Positions 35,301-46,405 are shown, counted from the stretch's first letter. The stretch is DNA of 64,000 nucleotides from Zygaena filipendulae (GCA_907165275.2 OU015655.1:7266501-7330500), one strand, 5' to 3'. The notes: generated by a model from the letters alone, not told the origin. Numbers and translations: made by a program.

Positions 35301-38300
35301 AAAACTAACAAAAAGAATGCAGCCAAAAATGAGTCTGCTTCGGAAGCTTTAGAACAGGCTGTTAAAGATATAAGTAAATGGCTAGACGACGCTCCAAAAA
35401 CATCTGCAACTAGCTCACCTTGTGACAGCCCGGCACAAACAATATCCACCGAAGAGCATGACAACAGCCGCCTAGATGATGAGTTTAGTCAATGTGAGAA
35501 AATTGTCCACACAAGAAAAGAACTAACTCGTAAACGTCCTTCATCTCGCGATGCAAGATTAGTAAAAAGACGGGAAATTCAAAGAACAATCGATAGATTA
35601 CAGCCAGGGAAGAGTAAGGGAAATTTATTAACAAATATGACATCTAAAAACAACGAAAAAGTAGAGGAAGTTACACCTCTTGGTACTCTCAGCAAAATAA
35701 AAGATATAACTAAATGTGAGGAATCTAGTCCCAAGTTGAGCCTAGGCTCTGTGTTACCTACTGTGGAATTTACACTTGGCAATGACCATAACTTTGCTAA
35801 AAATGAAGATAAGATAAATATTGAAACTGAAGATGTTTCTATAGTAACTGAAACAGAAGAAAATAAAAACGAAAAAAGTGAAGAGCTACAAGACCTTAAG
35901 AGTATAGATGATGTGTCTGAACAGTATAATAAAAAAGATGCTGAAGTTGAAACTGAACCACCTGCAGCAAGTAAACCTAATCAAGAAAAAGCTACTCCTA
36001 ATTTAAGTGCATGGTTTAAGGCTTTTGGTGCCCCTAAAAACACATCATCGTCTACGGGAAAAAAGAAAGCTGAAGATGCCGATGTTGAAGAAAAACAAAC
36101 AGAGAGTTCTAATAATTACGAAAATAAACAAGTTAGTCCGAAAAACTCGAATAAATTTGACACTTTCAATGATCCAGAGACTCCTAATCCTGAAGGTGGT
36201 GAAAGTCCATTACCTAATGTGACAGCGACACCAAGGCAACGTAGGACAAGTACAGGAAGCTCAGTATCAGAAAGATCATCATTTAGCCAGGATCTTGATT
36301 CACCCCGACATCAAATATCTCATACATCGCCCTTGTTACGATCTCCTGCTTCTCCGAGGACTGATGACTTTCAGAAAATTACATATCCAATCATTAACGG
36401 TACAATAAGGGCTGGTTTCTATCAAGATACGACTTCGATAAAAAGCAGTCCAGAAAAAAGCTGCAGTCCACGTGAAGCGCCTCAGTCGCCATATTCACCC
36501 TATTCGCAACATGTTTATGCTTCTAATAATGTTATGGGATCCTCAACACCAAATTATTTTGTTGACCATAACAAGAGTCCTTTGCCCACTTATGGTCAAA
36601 ATCCACCACCTTACTATGACACGTCAAAAATATCAGTGAATAAACCTGCTCGAAGTCATGAGGATTATACTGCATTAGGACCAGATCCATATCAGCAGAA
36701 CCAATATACTGGTCCATTCTCTCAGTCTCCATCGTCATATTTACAAAATCAACCTTCCAGTTATTCTCAATCCCAAATTTCGCAGCAATTATCACCTGCG
36801 AATCCAGCAACACCTATGAATACTTCACAACCCCCATCAGACTCAAAAACTACTCTATTTCCTGTTAAAAAGCGCGTTTATAATGAACCAGATAACTCAC
36901 CAGTTACTGCCAACAAAATGCCTGACACTAAAGAAAATGTCGACACTATTGCAAACAAAAACGAACTACAAAAAACTATGCAGGCAATGCATTCCATGCC
37001 ATTGCCCATCAACTCAGTTGATGATATAGCAGCTGCGTTGAGTGAAAAATCTGAAATTTTGAAACTGAGTAATCTGAGAGATAATGTAGATGACAAAACG
37101 AATACTACATTTATTAATAACGAGAATAATCTTGACAACAAAAAGGAAACTAACAATGCTGACCCACAAATAACGCAACCTGCGAGTATAACCAGAAAAG
37201 ACAACATTGATATGATAAACATGGGTTACACTAATGTTGATAATGAAAGGAGAACTAGTGCCGAGGTGCATGATGATTTTGGGACATCGAAAGAAGTGTT
37301 AAAATCTCACTTGAATTCACAAGCTAAAGGATTTGAAGTTGAGGCTATTGCCATTAATCTTGGATTAAACAATACTCAATTACAAAAAACCTTAACGAAA
37401 CCCAATATCAACCCTAATAATATACCTCCAGCTCATTCACATGACAGATCTCTTAATGAAGTTAATTTAAATCAAAACATGGCTCACAACCATCACAATC
37501 AATACGATCCTATTTCTAGTTCACAATCTATAAGCAATTTTTCGTTAAATGATATTGAATTAGCAAATAAAAAACTCTATGCTTGTAATACAACTCCTTC
37601 CTCAACTGCAATTGACTATGGTAACTGGAAGGTCACTAATCAATTACGAAAGCAGGAAATGCTACCATCTGATTATTCCACAGCCTACAACGCAAGTGTA
37701 GATAAATTAAAAAGTGACATCAGTGTATCCAATTCGGCAGCAATCAATTACAATAAAAATTTGCAACATCAACAGTATCAAAACTACAATGTTCCTCGCA
37801 CATCTTCACAAAGAACACAGGACCTCCAACAGAATCTGCAGTCAGAATTAAGAATACCTAATCCACGAGGGCTCTTAAAAAGCGAACATATGATTGCATC
37901 ATCATCAATCAGTAACAACGAAATAATTTCTAATAAAAATATTGATACAATTGCCAAAACACATAAACCTGAAAAGCTGACTCAGGGTCATTCATTGGTA
38001 AATTCTGGACAGTATAAAACAACTTACAGTGGTCATTCATCACTTCCATTGGATAGTTTACGAAATTTACCAAATATCCCACCAATGTTAGAGCGTTACA
38101 CTAACAACGATAGGTATTTGTCAAGCTTTGCTGCTGGTAGCTCATCATTGTATACTGATAAAACGTTTCAAATGGCACAAATGTTCAACAAAAGTATGTC
38201 CTCCGAAGTGCATCCAACCAACACATCGTCAGTTAGTATATATTCACAACCATCTATTTCGATAAGTAAAGACAATAGTAGTATATACAAGACATCACCT

Positions 38301-38903
38301 AGTGTCCCCAGTGTCCAAGTTGATACTAAAGTAAAAAACAAAAGAAAGCGAACAACAGAAAATAAACAATCACAACAGATAGCAGCTGCTCAAGGTTACC
38401 ATAGTTCGCCTTGTAACACTGATGTATTATCTGCTAAAGCCAGCATGGTGCCAGGGAGTGCATTTAATTACGGAGCTTCAACAAACTTAGCTCTAGGCAG
38501 TGGTTTATACGGTGATAATGGTGGATTTTCAATAGAAGATTTTAGCACTGCTAATCAATTAATGGCAGCCAATTATATGGCGGCAGCGGTAGCACATCAG
38601 CAACAACAACAACAACGAACAAGCGCAGAAGCGAATGCTGAAAAGTTAGCTAAACCGGCCCATCAAAACTCAAGTCACGCTAGCGGCTCATTCCCATCAT
38701 TCCTAGGACATTCTCAAGCACGAGGCGCGTATCCTTTCGCGGACACGTCATCGCCATTGTACCAGCAATACTTGCAGCGGCACCAAGACGAGCTTCTGCG
38801 TCAGACGAGTGCGCAGATTATGGGCCTCTACCCGCCTGGCTACCCGGCGTCACTGGGCGTGAGGCAACCATACGACTCAATGAATCGACATTCGTGGCTT
38901 TAA
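23399..38903 (+). CDS. CECR2: CECR2 / dikar bromodomain chromatin-remodelling protein
   Basis: Ten coding exons agree in phase: 23399-23405, 23799-23887, 23982-24107, 24181-24386, 25247-25582, 30626-30793, 31052-31318, 31437-31699, 31780-31977, 34489-38903, giving 2024 aa. The N-terminus MEDIQSWWEVPS and CSLFRTAFNLLDF match the CECR2 start. The conserved N-terminal module continues through LPLRTKVEILYALCDFRLD and YWYFYGTRLYRED. The bromodomain is at about residues 400-515 (WPFMDPVEEEYAPNYYAVIR, PMDLHKMEERL, NCRLYNGQDNEY with the acetyl-lysine-binding Asn). The last exon encodes about 1470 low-complexity residues: a Lys/His-rich start, Ser/Pro/Asn/Gln-rich middle, and a Q run near the end. In mammals CECR2 partners ISWI ATPases, so a nuclear chromatin role is inferred. 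Confidence 0.93.
24470..24666 (+). mobile_element. Helitron-like non-autonomous element, family A
   Basis: A|TCCTTACTAATATTATAAAG at the left and CAGGGAACAGCTAG at the right define it, in CECR2 intron 4. The terminal hairpin is partly eroded. Confidence 0.65.
25785..25863 (-). mobile_element. Short Helitron-like element (internally deleted)
   Basis: This is an element of about 79 bp with both ends intact. The minus strand begins A|TCCTACTAATATTATAAATG and ends with the GCGG...CCGC hairpin remnant and CTAG at 25785-25788. It is the shortest complete copy in the window. Confidence 0.65.
25866..26055 (+). mobile_element. Helitron-like non-autonomous element, family C
   Basis: The right end reads CATGCGCGGGACAGCTAG|T. 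The body contains TTGAAAATTCAACCCCTAAGG and GGAACAATTCCGCGG, shared in reverse with 57671-57915. The left end is approximate. It abuts the family A copy at 25785-25863. Confidence 0.6.
26700..26993 (+). mobile_element. Helitron-like non-autonomous element, family B
   Basis: A|TCTATATACTATAATAAAAG starts it and GGGCACAGCTAG|T ends it, with (TCTG)n in the middle. It is closely similar to 6924-7234 and well preserved. Confidence 0.72.
27654..28039. mobile_element. Palindromic MITE with a GC-rich central hairpin
   Basis: Terminal inverted repeats TGGCCAGTTTACACTTCCAT and its mirror (…GTAAACCGGCCA, ending 28039) bound 386 bp. Internal (CTTA)n tracts mirror each other. The axis near 27843 is a perfect 11-bp GC hairpin, CGCCGCGCCGT / ACGGCGCGGCG, with a 4-nt loop, which is very unlike the AT-rich surroundings. 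It contains no coding sequence. Confidence 0.75.
28118..28328 (+). mobile_element. Helitron-like non-autonomous element, family A
   Basis: TATTATAAACGCAAAATTTTG lies at the left. TTCCCGCGGGAACTC, the GGGTGAAACCGCGGGG hairpin and CTAG (28325-28328) lie at the right. The 5' TC is not clear. Confidence 0.65.
28845..29205 (+). repeat. Pair of CT-rich direct repeats
   Basis: The phrase CTTTTACTTTTTCTCTATCT...CTCTCTCGCACC near 28863-28902 recurs near 29165-29200 (CTTTCACTTTTTGTTTATCT...CTCTCGCACC). They lie inside the repeat cluster of CECR2 intron 5. The function is unknown. Confidence 0.5.
29326..29607 (+). mobile_element. tRNA-derived SINE
   Basis: An A-box-like TGGCGCAATGGTC (from 29335) and a perfect B-box GGTTCGATTCC (29379-29389) mark a tRNA-like head of about 75 bp. 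A body of about 180 bp and an (ATT)n tail follow. A truncated copy of the same family lies on the minus strand at 22850-22975. Confidence 0.75.
32060..32260 (-). pseudogene. mariner-type transposase C-terminal fossil
   Basis: Minus-strand translation gives FFQDVIRELPETWQK. After a one-base frame change it gives IINDGQQFV and a stop. This matches the usual mariner ending 'FF..GI..LP.RWQK.I...GQYF'. About 60 residues are left and no catalytic part remains. Confidence 0.65.
33113..33607. repeat. Fold-back element with about 140-bp imperfect arms
   Basis: ATTAGTGGAACATAAAAAAG at 33113 is mirrored by the end CTTTTTTATGTTCCACTAAT at 33607. Pairing continues inward with small indels to about 33247 and 33460. 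The loop carries AACCGACTTCCAAAAAGGAG, the widespread lepidopteran repeat phrase also seen near 46430. It lies in CECR2 intron 9. Confidence 0.7.
34022..34305 (-). mobile_element. MITE copy with TGACGTCA motifs
   Basis: This is the reverse orientation of the element at 11671-12096: TTAGTCCGTCAGAAAATAAA, GGACACGTATTTTTTGC, GTGACGTCACGCGGAATTTC and TTTAGTCAACTAGC. The terminal repeats have decayed. It ends about 180 bp before the last CECR2 exon. Confidence 0.62.
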
Positions 38904-41600
38904 GAACTCCGATGGTATTAGTAATAAGGTGTTGATTTTATAACTGGCGATAAATGTGTTTGTATATTGTAGACCATAACATTGAAGTATTATATTGTTT
39001 ATAGATTCAAAATTAAAGTTTTTGTATATTGAATTCATAAAAATTTCTTCGGCATTTTCCGACTAGTTAAATTAAGTATATTAGTTTCTCCATGACATTT
39101 TGATAATTGTAGTAAACTATTTTCTAAAATAATTTCCCGTACCTTTTAATAAGCCTCCTTGCTGATTTTAACAAAAATTCGTAGCGGTGGGTATGAATAA
39201 TAATAAACACTATCTAAATACTGGTCCTAATGTCGCGTTGTTATTAATAAAATTAATATAGTTTATAAAATGTTTTGAATCTTAACGGAGTAGCGATTAT
39301 TGAAAATTAGAGTTATGCTGAAAAAACTTTGAGTTTAGTAGAACTTGGTAAAATCCCCTTCCATTATTACTGTCTCAGCAAGGAGGAAACCGTTATAAAA
39401 TTGTCATAATGTCACCTAATTGCTAAAGATACTGGCAGTCTCAATAGAGAATTTGTAATAAAACTCATTTGATTTCCTTCTCTGTTAACTACTGATAAAT
39501 AGTGTACAATCTTTGAGTTTATTAAGCTATGTTATGATATTACTATTATTTACATACAGTATCTTCCAGAATATTATTAAAAATATATTAAATTTTTTAT
39601 GCTTTTATTAACACTAGTCTACAGCCAAAATGCAACTGAGTGGCTATTGGTATTTTTATCTTGATTAATGTGTACTTAATGCCAATTCATAGTTAAAAAT
39701 TCTATACCTATCATGTAAGGTTATTGAGATTTCTTTTTTTTTACGAAGGACCAGTAATTTTGTTGATCTGTTTACTACAAATCGATATTTAATGTTATCT
39801 GTTATTTATATAAGATTTCACATGTGTAGTTTGTGTTCTTTGATTTTCATTAATTCAACACTTGAAGGCAGTTGTAAAATTGTAATAACTGCGGAAAACG
39901 AGATTTTTTGATAAAATACTCAACTCATTTTATGTTTGTAACTCGTATACACCTAAATCACAAGCTAAAATAAATAACTCGAGTAACTAAATTAGCATAT
40001 CTCAAGTGTTTTGGTTTTTCTATATTGAATCAAGAACGAAATTGGATTCCTCATTTTTGTTGCCAGACTTGTATGACAAATTTTAGCCACTGGCTTTATG
40101 GAAAAAGATTTTTAATTATATTTGCTATTTCGTTGATTTGGTGTGAGTGTAGATGGGCAATCAACCCGGTGCTTGGGATGTAACCCGATAAAAGCCTGTT
40201 GTTTTCGGGTTTAAACCCAAAAGAAAAGGCTGTCTTTTATCGGGTTTAAGCCCAAACATCGGGTTGATTGCACATCAACCCGGTGCTTGGGCTTGGTGCT
40301 TGGCCCGTGATGTGAGCCAACTAACCATGCCACAGTTGATTGCTATTTTTGTATGACACATGTATTGGGATAAAAAACAAGCACCAGATTCAATATCCCA
40401 ACATACTTTCAGCTAAACGATCTTTTCATGGCGAACATTTACCATTTCCGACTCTAAAAATTTAGAAACAGAACTTGGACATTGTGCTACGGAAGTAACT
40501 ATAGAAGAGGAGATTATACCCTGTAAATTAAGCAAAAAGAGTTTTTTTTTTTTTTTACATTCACATTTGAGTTTTGTTAGTTCTGTTAGTGATAACAGGG
40601 AGAGAAGTTTCACCAAGATATTTTATCGATAGATCAGAGATATCAAGGCCGCTGGGATCCTGCAATGATGGGGGATTATTGTTAGTTCCTAATAAGAGAA
40701 GCATCACAAGAGAAAAATCACAATTTCATAAAAAAAAATTACAAAACAGTTACTAAAGTTACATATAGGTACATATCATTGCCACAAAAATAAACATCTT
40801 AAATACGACCTCTATTTAAACATTTTTTTTTATATTAGCTGAGAGAAAATTTTTTATACATTTTTACACTTAATTTTCATATAACTCAAAGTCTATACGT
40901 GATGGACATTTTTTGCTTTCTAACTCAAACTTAGGACCCATATAAGATAACGATGCACCTATAGCCATATCAGTTACATATATTTTTATTTTTTTTTGTA
41001 GACTAGTGTGATTTAGCTTTAGCGATGGCCACATTATTTGTTATTTATTATTCTAAATATTTACGTTATACTGCTCTGTTGTGTAAATATTTCAGTTATT
41101 TCGACTTTTTTTTACAATGAAGGATCTTTTAAACAATTATTATACGATTTTACCTACATAATTCTATTTTATTTAAAATAAGAATTTATTAATTTAAACT
41201 CAATCCATAGAAATAAGGGTAATATTAATATGAAAAAATATAATATTATAAGATACATATAATAAAAACAAATTCTTCTTGTGTAAAATAAAGATTTTCC
41301 AAACATTGGTGACTTTTGGTATCACTTTTATTTTAATTTTCAAGACTCGCTGCTCCTATTATACAGAAGTTGGCCATCTTAGGTTTTCTGACTGACACAA
41401 ACTCTTTTTGGACTGGAATCCAAGACAAGTTTTAGATATTCGAAATAATGAACTGAAAATTTTTAAGTCTTATTAAGCCTGCGATAGCATTTTCTATCTT
41501 TTAAGATGACCATTTTTATCTATTTTGATATTACAGGGCGTAGGTAAGGTTCAAAGAAAGACAATGAAGAAAGGTAAGAAAACTCTATTCGACATTTGTG
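38904..41600 (+). other. CECR2 3' UTR and downstream AT-rich spacer
   Basis: The CECR2 stop is TAA at 38901-38903. ATTAAA near 39012 and AATAAA-like hexamers further on are candidate polyadenylation signals. The UTR end cannot be fixed. The rest is AT-rich with a hairpin at 40157-40271 and no gene. Confidence 0.5.
40157..40271. repeat. Imperfect palindrome with CCCGATAAAA blocks
   Basis: GCAATCAACCCG at 40157 is mirrored by CGGGTTGATTGC ending at 40271. Inner blocks ACCCGATAAAAGCC and GGCTGTCTTTTATCGGGT also pair. Several 'CGGGTTTAAACCC'-like and 'GGTGCTTGGG' phrases repeat inside and just after it. No coding content is seen. Confidence 0.6.
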
Positions 41601-41639
41601 TCCATCTAAAAAATGGTGAAAAAGTTTCTTCACATTTTA

Positions 41640-42010
41640 AATGAAAACTCGAGTCATTTGCTTTTTTTCAAAGTTTATCAGTATAGGTATATGTGCCATT
41701 TTGTTCAATGACTTTTTGCCATCTTGTAGGTAGTGGCATGATCTCGTTGCTGTTGAAATTTTGGGACTTGATCAAAAAAACGCGACAAGTAGTTTTAGCA
41801 GTCCTTTCTTGATATTAACCTGACACTGCCAAAAATTTTCTGAAGAGACTGAAACAGGTGGAAATGTGAAGGTGAAAGGTCAGGGCTATATGGAGGATGC
41901 ATTAAAACCTACTTCCCAGCCAAAGTCTTAATTTTTGCTGAAGATGTTTGTGGTTTAGATGTTGTCATCATGAAAGATCACACACTTTGTATTGATCAAT
42001 TTAGGTCGCT
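41640..42010 (-). pseudogene. mariner-type transposase fossil
   Basis: On the minus strand, in broken frames, there is a segment resembling 'HPPYSPDLSPSHFHLF' (the mariner block with the last catalytic Asp). About 60 codons later LPTRWQKVIEQNGTYTY and a stop follow, which is the usual mariner C-terminus. Frameshifts and stops separate them. It differs in sequence from the fossil at 32060-32260. Confidence 0.68.
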
Positions 42011-42039
42011 TTCTCTCAATTTCTTGCTTTCCTTCAAAA

Positions 42040-42135
42040 TCAAACAAACATTATGTATCACTCAAACATTAGGTACATATCACTCAACATTATGTATCAC
42101 TCAAACATCACTTATCACTCAAACATTACGTACGT
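42040..42135 (+). repeat. Minisatellite with unit about 18 bp
   Basis: Variant copies of CATTATGTATCACTCAAA follow each other (ATTATGTATCACTCAAAC, ATTAGGTACATATCACTC, ATCACTTATCACTCAAAC). A detached copy recurs at about 42384-42405, beyond a Helitron-like remnant. This suggests the array was split. Confidence 0.6.
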
Positions 42136-42179
42136 AAACATCAGTGGCAAAGGTACCATAGAAGCCGATTCCCACCGGC

Positions 42180-42310
42180 TTCCCTTCAGATGCAACATCT
42201 CTCTCTGTAATTGAGAATGTTGTCAGGGATACAGGGAAGGACTTTTTACACCGGAATTCCCGCGGGAACTCCTGAACTTATCGCAGGTGAAACCGCGGGG
42301 AACAGTTAAT
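42180..42310 (+). mobile_element. Helitron-like 3' half, family A
   Basis: GAATTCCCGCGGGAACTCC and the GGTGAAACCGCGGGGAACAG hairpin end are clear. The terminal CTAG reads TTAA-like and the 5' half is lost. It splits a minisatellite. Confidence 0.55.
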
Positions 42311-43159
42311 AGTTTAATAAGTTGAAATTAAAGTAGATTTCCGACTTCCCTCTCTCAATATTTCACCCTTCGCCACTGGTAAACATTATGTATCACTCAA
42401 ACATTACTCGACACCTTCTAAAGGAAAATGAACCTTGTTTAGCAAAATCATTAACACTGATATTAGTACAGTGTGATAATGATGATTATTTCTCCCATGT
42501 CAGTCATGGTTGATGTTGCATCACCTCGTGGAGTGATATCACTCGAGTAATATTACTCGCATTGCCTACACAAGTCTGATATTTGGCCACATCATGAAAT
42601 AGCTGTGTATTTACTTGTTTAAGTTGACCATAATATTATGGTCAAATGCACCACAGTTGCATTGTGCACATTTTGTACTCGTTCAAAGCTGGGACAAATT
42701 GCTAGTATTGCATTTATTAAGTGTGATGTGTTTTGATAGATGTTTTGACCCCCTAATGTGTGTAAGCAAAAATTTGTAAATTTTAGAAAAACTGGTATCT
42801 TCTTCAGCTATAGATTATTAAATAAATTTGCTGAAAAAAAGGCAAGAAAAGTGTACATTTAATTTGAATTGTTTAATTGCTGGGGTGGAAGCGATAACTT
42901 ATAAATTATAGTCAATAAATATTTATTTTTATTTAATGGAAGCATTTTTATTTCTTTTGTGACAAACTTTACCTCTTGAAGGAATCCTGGAACTCAAATT
43001 TTATTATTTATGTAACAATTATTATTTATTTTTACTTCAAATTAGTACTACAAGTTGGTTAGTGAAAATTTAATATACAAGACGATTCTTTGTAGGTATT
43101 TTATATTAAGTTTCTTAAAATAAAATACACAAAATGAAAAACACAGCTGATAACATTAA

Positions 43160-43546
43160 TCAATTAGTTTTTGCTTCACCCTGTTCTTTCCTTTGTTGTA
43201 CCATTTCTCTGATGTTATCTTCACTTTCCTTCAAACTTCTCTCCAGGTATTGCTTTTTGTTTTCCAGCTCAGCTGTTTGTGCAGATAACTTCTCTTCACG
43301 ATTTTTGAGATTTTTCTTCACATCCTCTAAATCTGACAGGAGAAACATTCTACCCACTGATTCATATGTTCTTGTTCCCGGTGGCAAAGTACTGATTTCA
43401 CGTTGTGTAATATTACCATGTTTCAAAATGCTTTTTCTTACGCTGATTTGTGAGTCTATTAAATGAATTTTCTTACTGGTTTCAACCATTTTGACTTGTA
43501 ATTCCACGAACGCTTTTTTCAATTCCAAATCTACTGGCTTAGACAT
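43160..43546 (-). CDS. PFDN1: Prefoldin subunit 1
   Basis: This single-exon frame encodes 128 aa (human PFDN1 is 122 aa). The ATG at 43546 gives MSKPVDLELKKAFVELQ, matching the family's N-terminus. Upstream in-frame codons lack ATG. Two long coiled-coil helices flank a central beta-hairpin region with YESVGRMFLL. The second helix holds ENKKQYLERSLKESEDNIRE, close to the family's 'QKKSYLERSVKEAEDNIRE'. Prefoldin is a hexameric co-chaperone that hands unfolded actin and tubulin to the CCT chaperonin in the cytosol. No intron and no flanking target duplication or A-tail was seen, so a normal intronless gene is more likely than a retrocopy. Confidence 0.92.
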   Translation of the reverse strand: MSKPVDLELKKAFVELQVKMVETSKKIHLIDSQISVRKSILKHGNITQREISTLPPGTRTYESVGRMFLLSDLEDVKKNLKNREEKLSAQTAELENKKQYLERSLKESEDNIREMVQQRKEQGEAKTN

Positions 43547-43830
43547 ATTAAGTGATGGGACCAAGACGCGGCTTAAAATTGATTCAAACCCTTATTTTTT
43601 ATTCTTCAATTATGGCAGCTTCTATTGAAAATTTGCCGTTGTTAATGTTTTTCAGCGATAATAATCAACATCAAACCAAAATTCAAATTCATAAAATAGA
43701 GTTGAAGGTTATAAATGAAGTCACAAACTACTTTGAATCACAAATTAACTAGACTTATGTCTAAAGCTTTGAATGAAATAGGTTGGAAATAGGTTAGAAC
43801 AGTGGTTTTTTTTTAATTTACCCCAATGGG

Positions 43831-44552
43831 GAAGGCAAAGAAAGCTAAGTCCATATAGCCAATTTAGTAATATTTTTCTTCTGAAGTTATTTACATCGAA
43901 ATGCATTTGAGATGCATTTCGATGCTTTACCGGAATTTTTGCAGCAAATCTTAACAGTTGAACCTTAATAGGACGCTTTGTGGGAAGTTATATAGTAAAA
44001 TGACAACTTCCCGATGAACGCCCCATTTCATCTTATTTCACTGTTTCCACACACTGTTCATCACTAATGGATCACTATTATGCAAAATCCACCATATTCA
44101 CACAATATTAATCACGATCGCGATAAACTAATTTGCAAAACAAAGAAATAAAACTGACGTCCGTCACTGCTAAAATCCCACCAACAGCGCATAGGCAAAG
44201 GAAGTAAGTCCATACAGCCAATTCAGTTGTATTTTTCTTCTTCTGAAATTATTTAAGTAGGTACATTGAAGTGCATTGGTGGGATGCATTTCGATGGCTA
44301 TACCCAGAGAGAAGGTAATCGCTAATACCGGATCATTTGGCAGCAAATCTTCACAGTCGAACGCTCTATGAGAAGTTGTTTAGCAAAACGACAACCTCCC
44401 GACGGCCGGTACCAACGCCCTATTTCATCTTATTTTACTGTTTCCGCACACTGTTCATCACTAATGGATCACTATTATGTAAAATCCACCATATTCACAT
44501 AACATTATTCATGGTAAACTAATTTGCAAAACAAAGAAATAAAACTGACGAC
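43831..44552 (+). repeat. Direct repeat pair, about 350 bp each
   Basis: Copy 1 (about 43831-44156) and copy 2 (about 44192-44552) share ordered blocks: AAGTCCATA.AGCCAATT, GATGCATTTCGATG, CAGCAAATCTT.ACAGT, CACTGTTCATCACTAATGG, ATCCACCATATTCACA and CAAAACAAAGAAATAAAACT. Part of the unit also occurs near 48950-49060. It is probably an unclassified mobile element present as a tandem pair. Confidence 0.65.
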
Positions 44553-44797
44553 TGCAGTGCAGACGTCCTTTCTGCTAAAAATCCCGTCAAAAGTTTTGCA
44601 TTGTTATGTATGTGTAAGTATTATTATTATTATTATTCAAATTATTATTTATTTCAATGGTCAAATCAGCATAAAAAATGACAGATTCTAATGATTTTTG
44701 TTCTGTGGAACCTATAGGGGTGTGTTCTGCGGTGCTCAGAAGAATATTCTTCTAAGCTGCGGTGGTAGTACCTAACCAAAAGATCATCTTATGTACT

Positions 44798-45027
44798 TAC
44801 TACTAATATTGTAAGTGTGAAGGTGTGGATGTTTGGATGTTTAGATTTTGGATGTTTGGATGTTTGTTGCTCAACCACGCAAAAACGGCTGAACTGATTT
44901 GGATGAAATTTGGCACACACGGTCACACGTTGTCAGGGGTACAGAGAAGGACATAGGGTACTTTTTATCCCGGTATTCCTGCGGGAACTCCGAAATTACC
45001 GCGGGTGAAACCACGGGGCACAGCTAG
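44798..45027 (+). mobile_element. Helitron-like non-autonomous element, family A
   Basis: ACTACTAATATTGTAAGTG starts it. A short run of 'TTTGGATGTTTGGATGT' repeats follows, then GGGTGAAACCACGGGGCACA and CTAG (45024-45027). Its internal expansion makes it longer than its relatives. Confidence 0.68.
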
Positions 45028-45373
45028 TATATATATAATATATAGTGACGATTGACGAATGAATGAATGTTTATTGATAATCGATGAGATGACTGAAAAA
45101 TGTAAAAACCCGTAGATGGAGAAACCGTCTACGTGAAAACCTAAAAATTGTACCTTTTAGTCTATGAATTAAAACCATAGAGTTTATAGGGTCAAAACCG
45201 TAGACGGAGAATGAACGTCAAAACACTAGATATGTGGCGGTGGCAAACTTTTCTCTTGAAGCAAAATTACTATGGATCTATGCAATAACTTCCTTACCAA
45301 CTTTGGAATACCCATGGAATTAATAGGTACTTCGTACAACTGGAAAGCTTACTTCAATCATTTTGACATATTA

Positions 45374-45894
45374 TAACTTAGAGAAATTACCAACTAGTCA
45401 CTTAAAAGCGAAAAATAAACAAAAATTTTTAACAAAAAAATTAAAACCGACTTCCAAAAACACAAAACTGAAAAGCTAAAAATAAAATGCTAAAATTAAC
45501 AAAATACCGATTTAATCCAAAAGACAAAATCACACGTAATATTATTATTGGTTTGTGCTACCACTGATTGGTTTGAATTCGGTGACAAGCCCGCTGGTGT
45601 CTGCCCACATAGGTTGTTCTGCTCACGAAGAGCTGGTGGCGGGAGTCGACTTAGCCCATCTACCCCCTCCATATTTGGCTTGTCACCGACTTCATACCGA
45701 TCAGTGGTAGCACAAACCAATAATAATATTACGTGTGATTTTGTCTTTTGGATTAAATCGGTATTTTGTTAATTTTAGCATTTTATTTTTAGCTTTTCAG
45801 TTTTGTGTTTTTGGAAGTCGGTTTTAATTTTTTTGTTAAAAATTTTTGTTTATTTTTCGCTTTTAAGTGACTAGTTGGTAATTTCTCTAAGTTA
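45374..45894. repeat. 218-bp inverted repeat with 85-bp loop
   Basis: The arms 45374-45591 and 45677-45894 are equal in length and nearly identical in reverse complement. They start TAACTTAGAGAAATTACCAA and end in GGTGACAAGCC before a GC-richer loop. Both arms carry AAAACCGACTTCCAAAAAC. The right arm is continuous with the repeat at 45895-46456. The left arm therefore looks like a terminal inverted duplication of that element. Confidence 0.8.
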
Positions 45895-46356
45895 CAATAG
45901 CCTAATGTCAACTGCTCATCACCTTTTACAAAATATTGCTTTTCCTGACGCAGGGACGTTAATTGTTGAGGAGTTCTCCTAGTGCATCACCATCAGTTCC
46001 ACTTCACCATATACATTGTGACGGGCATAAATTGTTTAGAAACCATATCAAAGTTAACGATTCAGAACCCGTGAAATACCTATTATTGAGTAGTTCCGAT
46101 CACCATCTGTGGTCTTCATCATCAGTTCCACTTCTTCAAATTTTGCTTTCCGAAAGCAAATAAACGATTTACTATAAAAAATACAAAAATCGCTATAGGT
46201 GTACCTATAATTTTTGAAGAGTTCCCTCGATTTCTCCAAGATCCAATCATCAGATCCCGACTTGGTGGCAATGGGACCTAATTGGGAGTAAACCCTTTCA
46301 AACAAAAAAAGAATTTTCCAAATCGGTCCAACCGTCTTCGAGTAATCGGTGCACAT

Positions 46357-46405
<49 letters not shown>

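Noticed and set aside
43552..43752. Open frame divergent from PFDN1
   Set aside because: It overlaps the PFDN1 5' region, is short, and matches no known protein; most likely chance.
45496..45772. Two mirrored open frames sharing the same C-terminus
   Set aside because: They are a by-product of the 218-bp inverted repeat, not genes.
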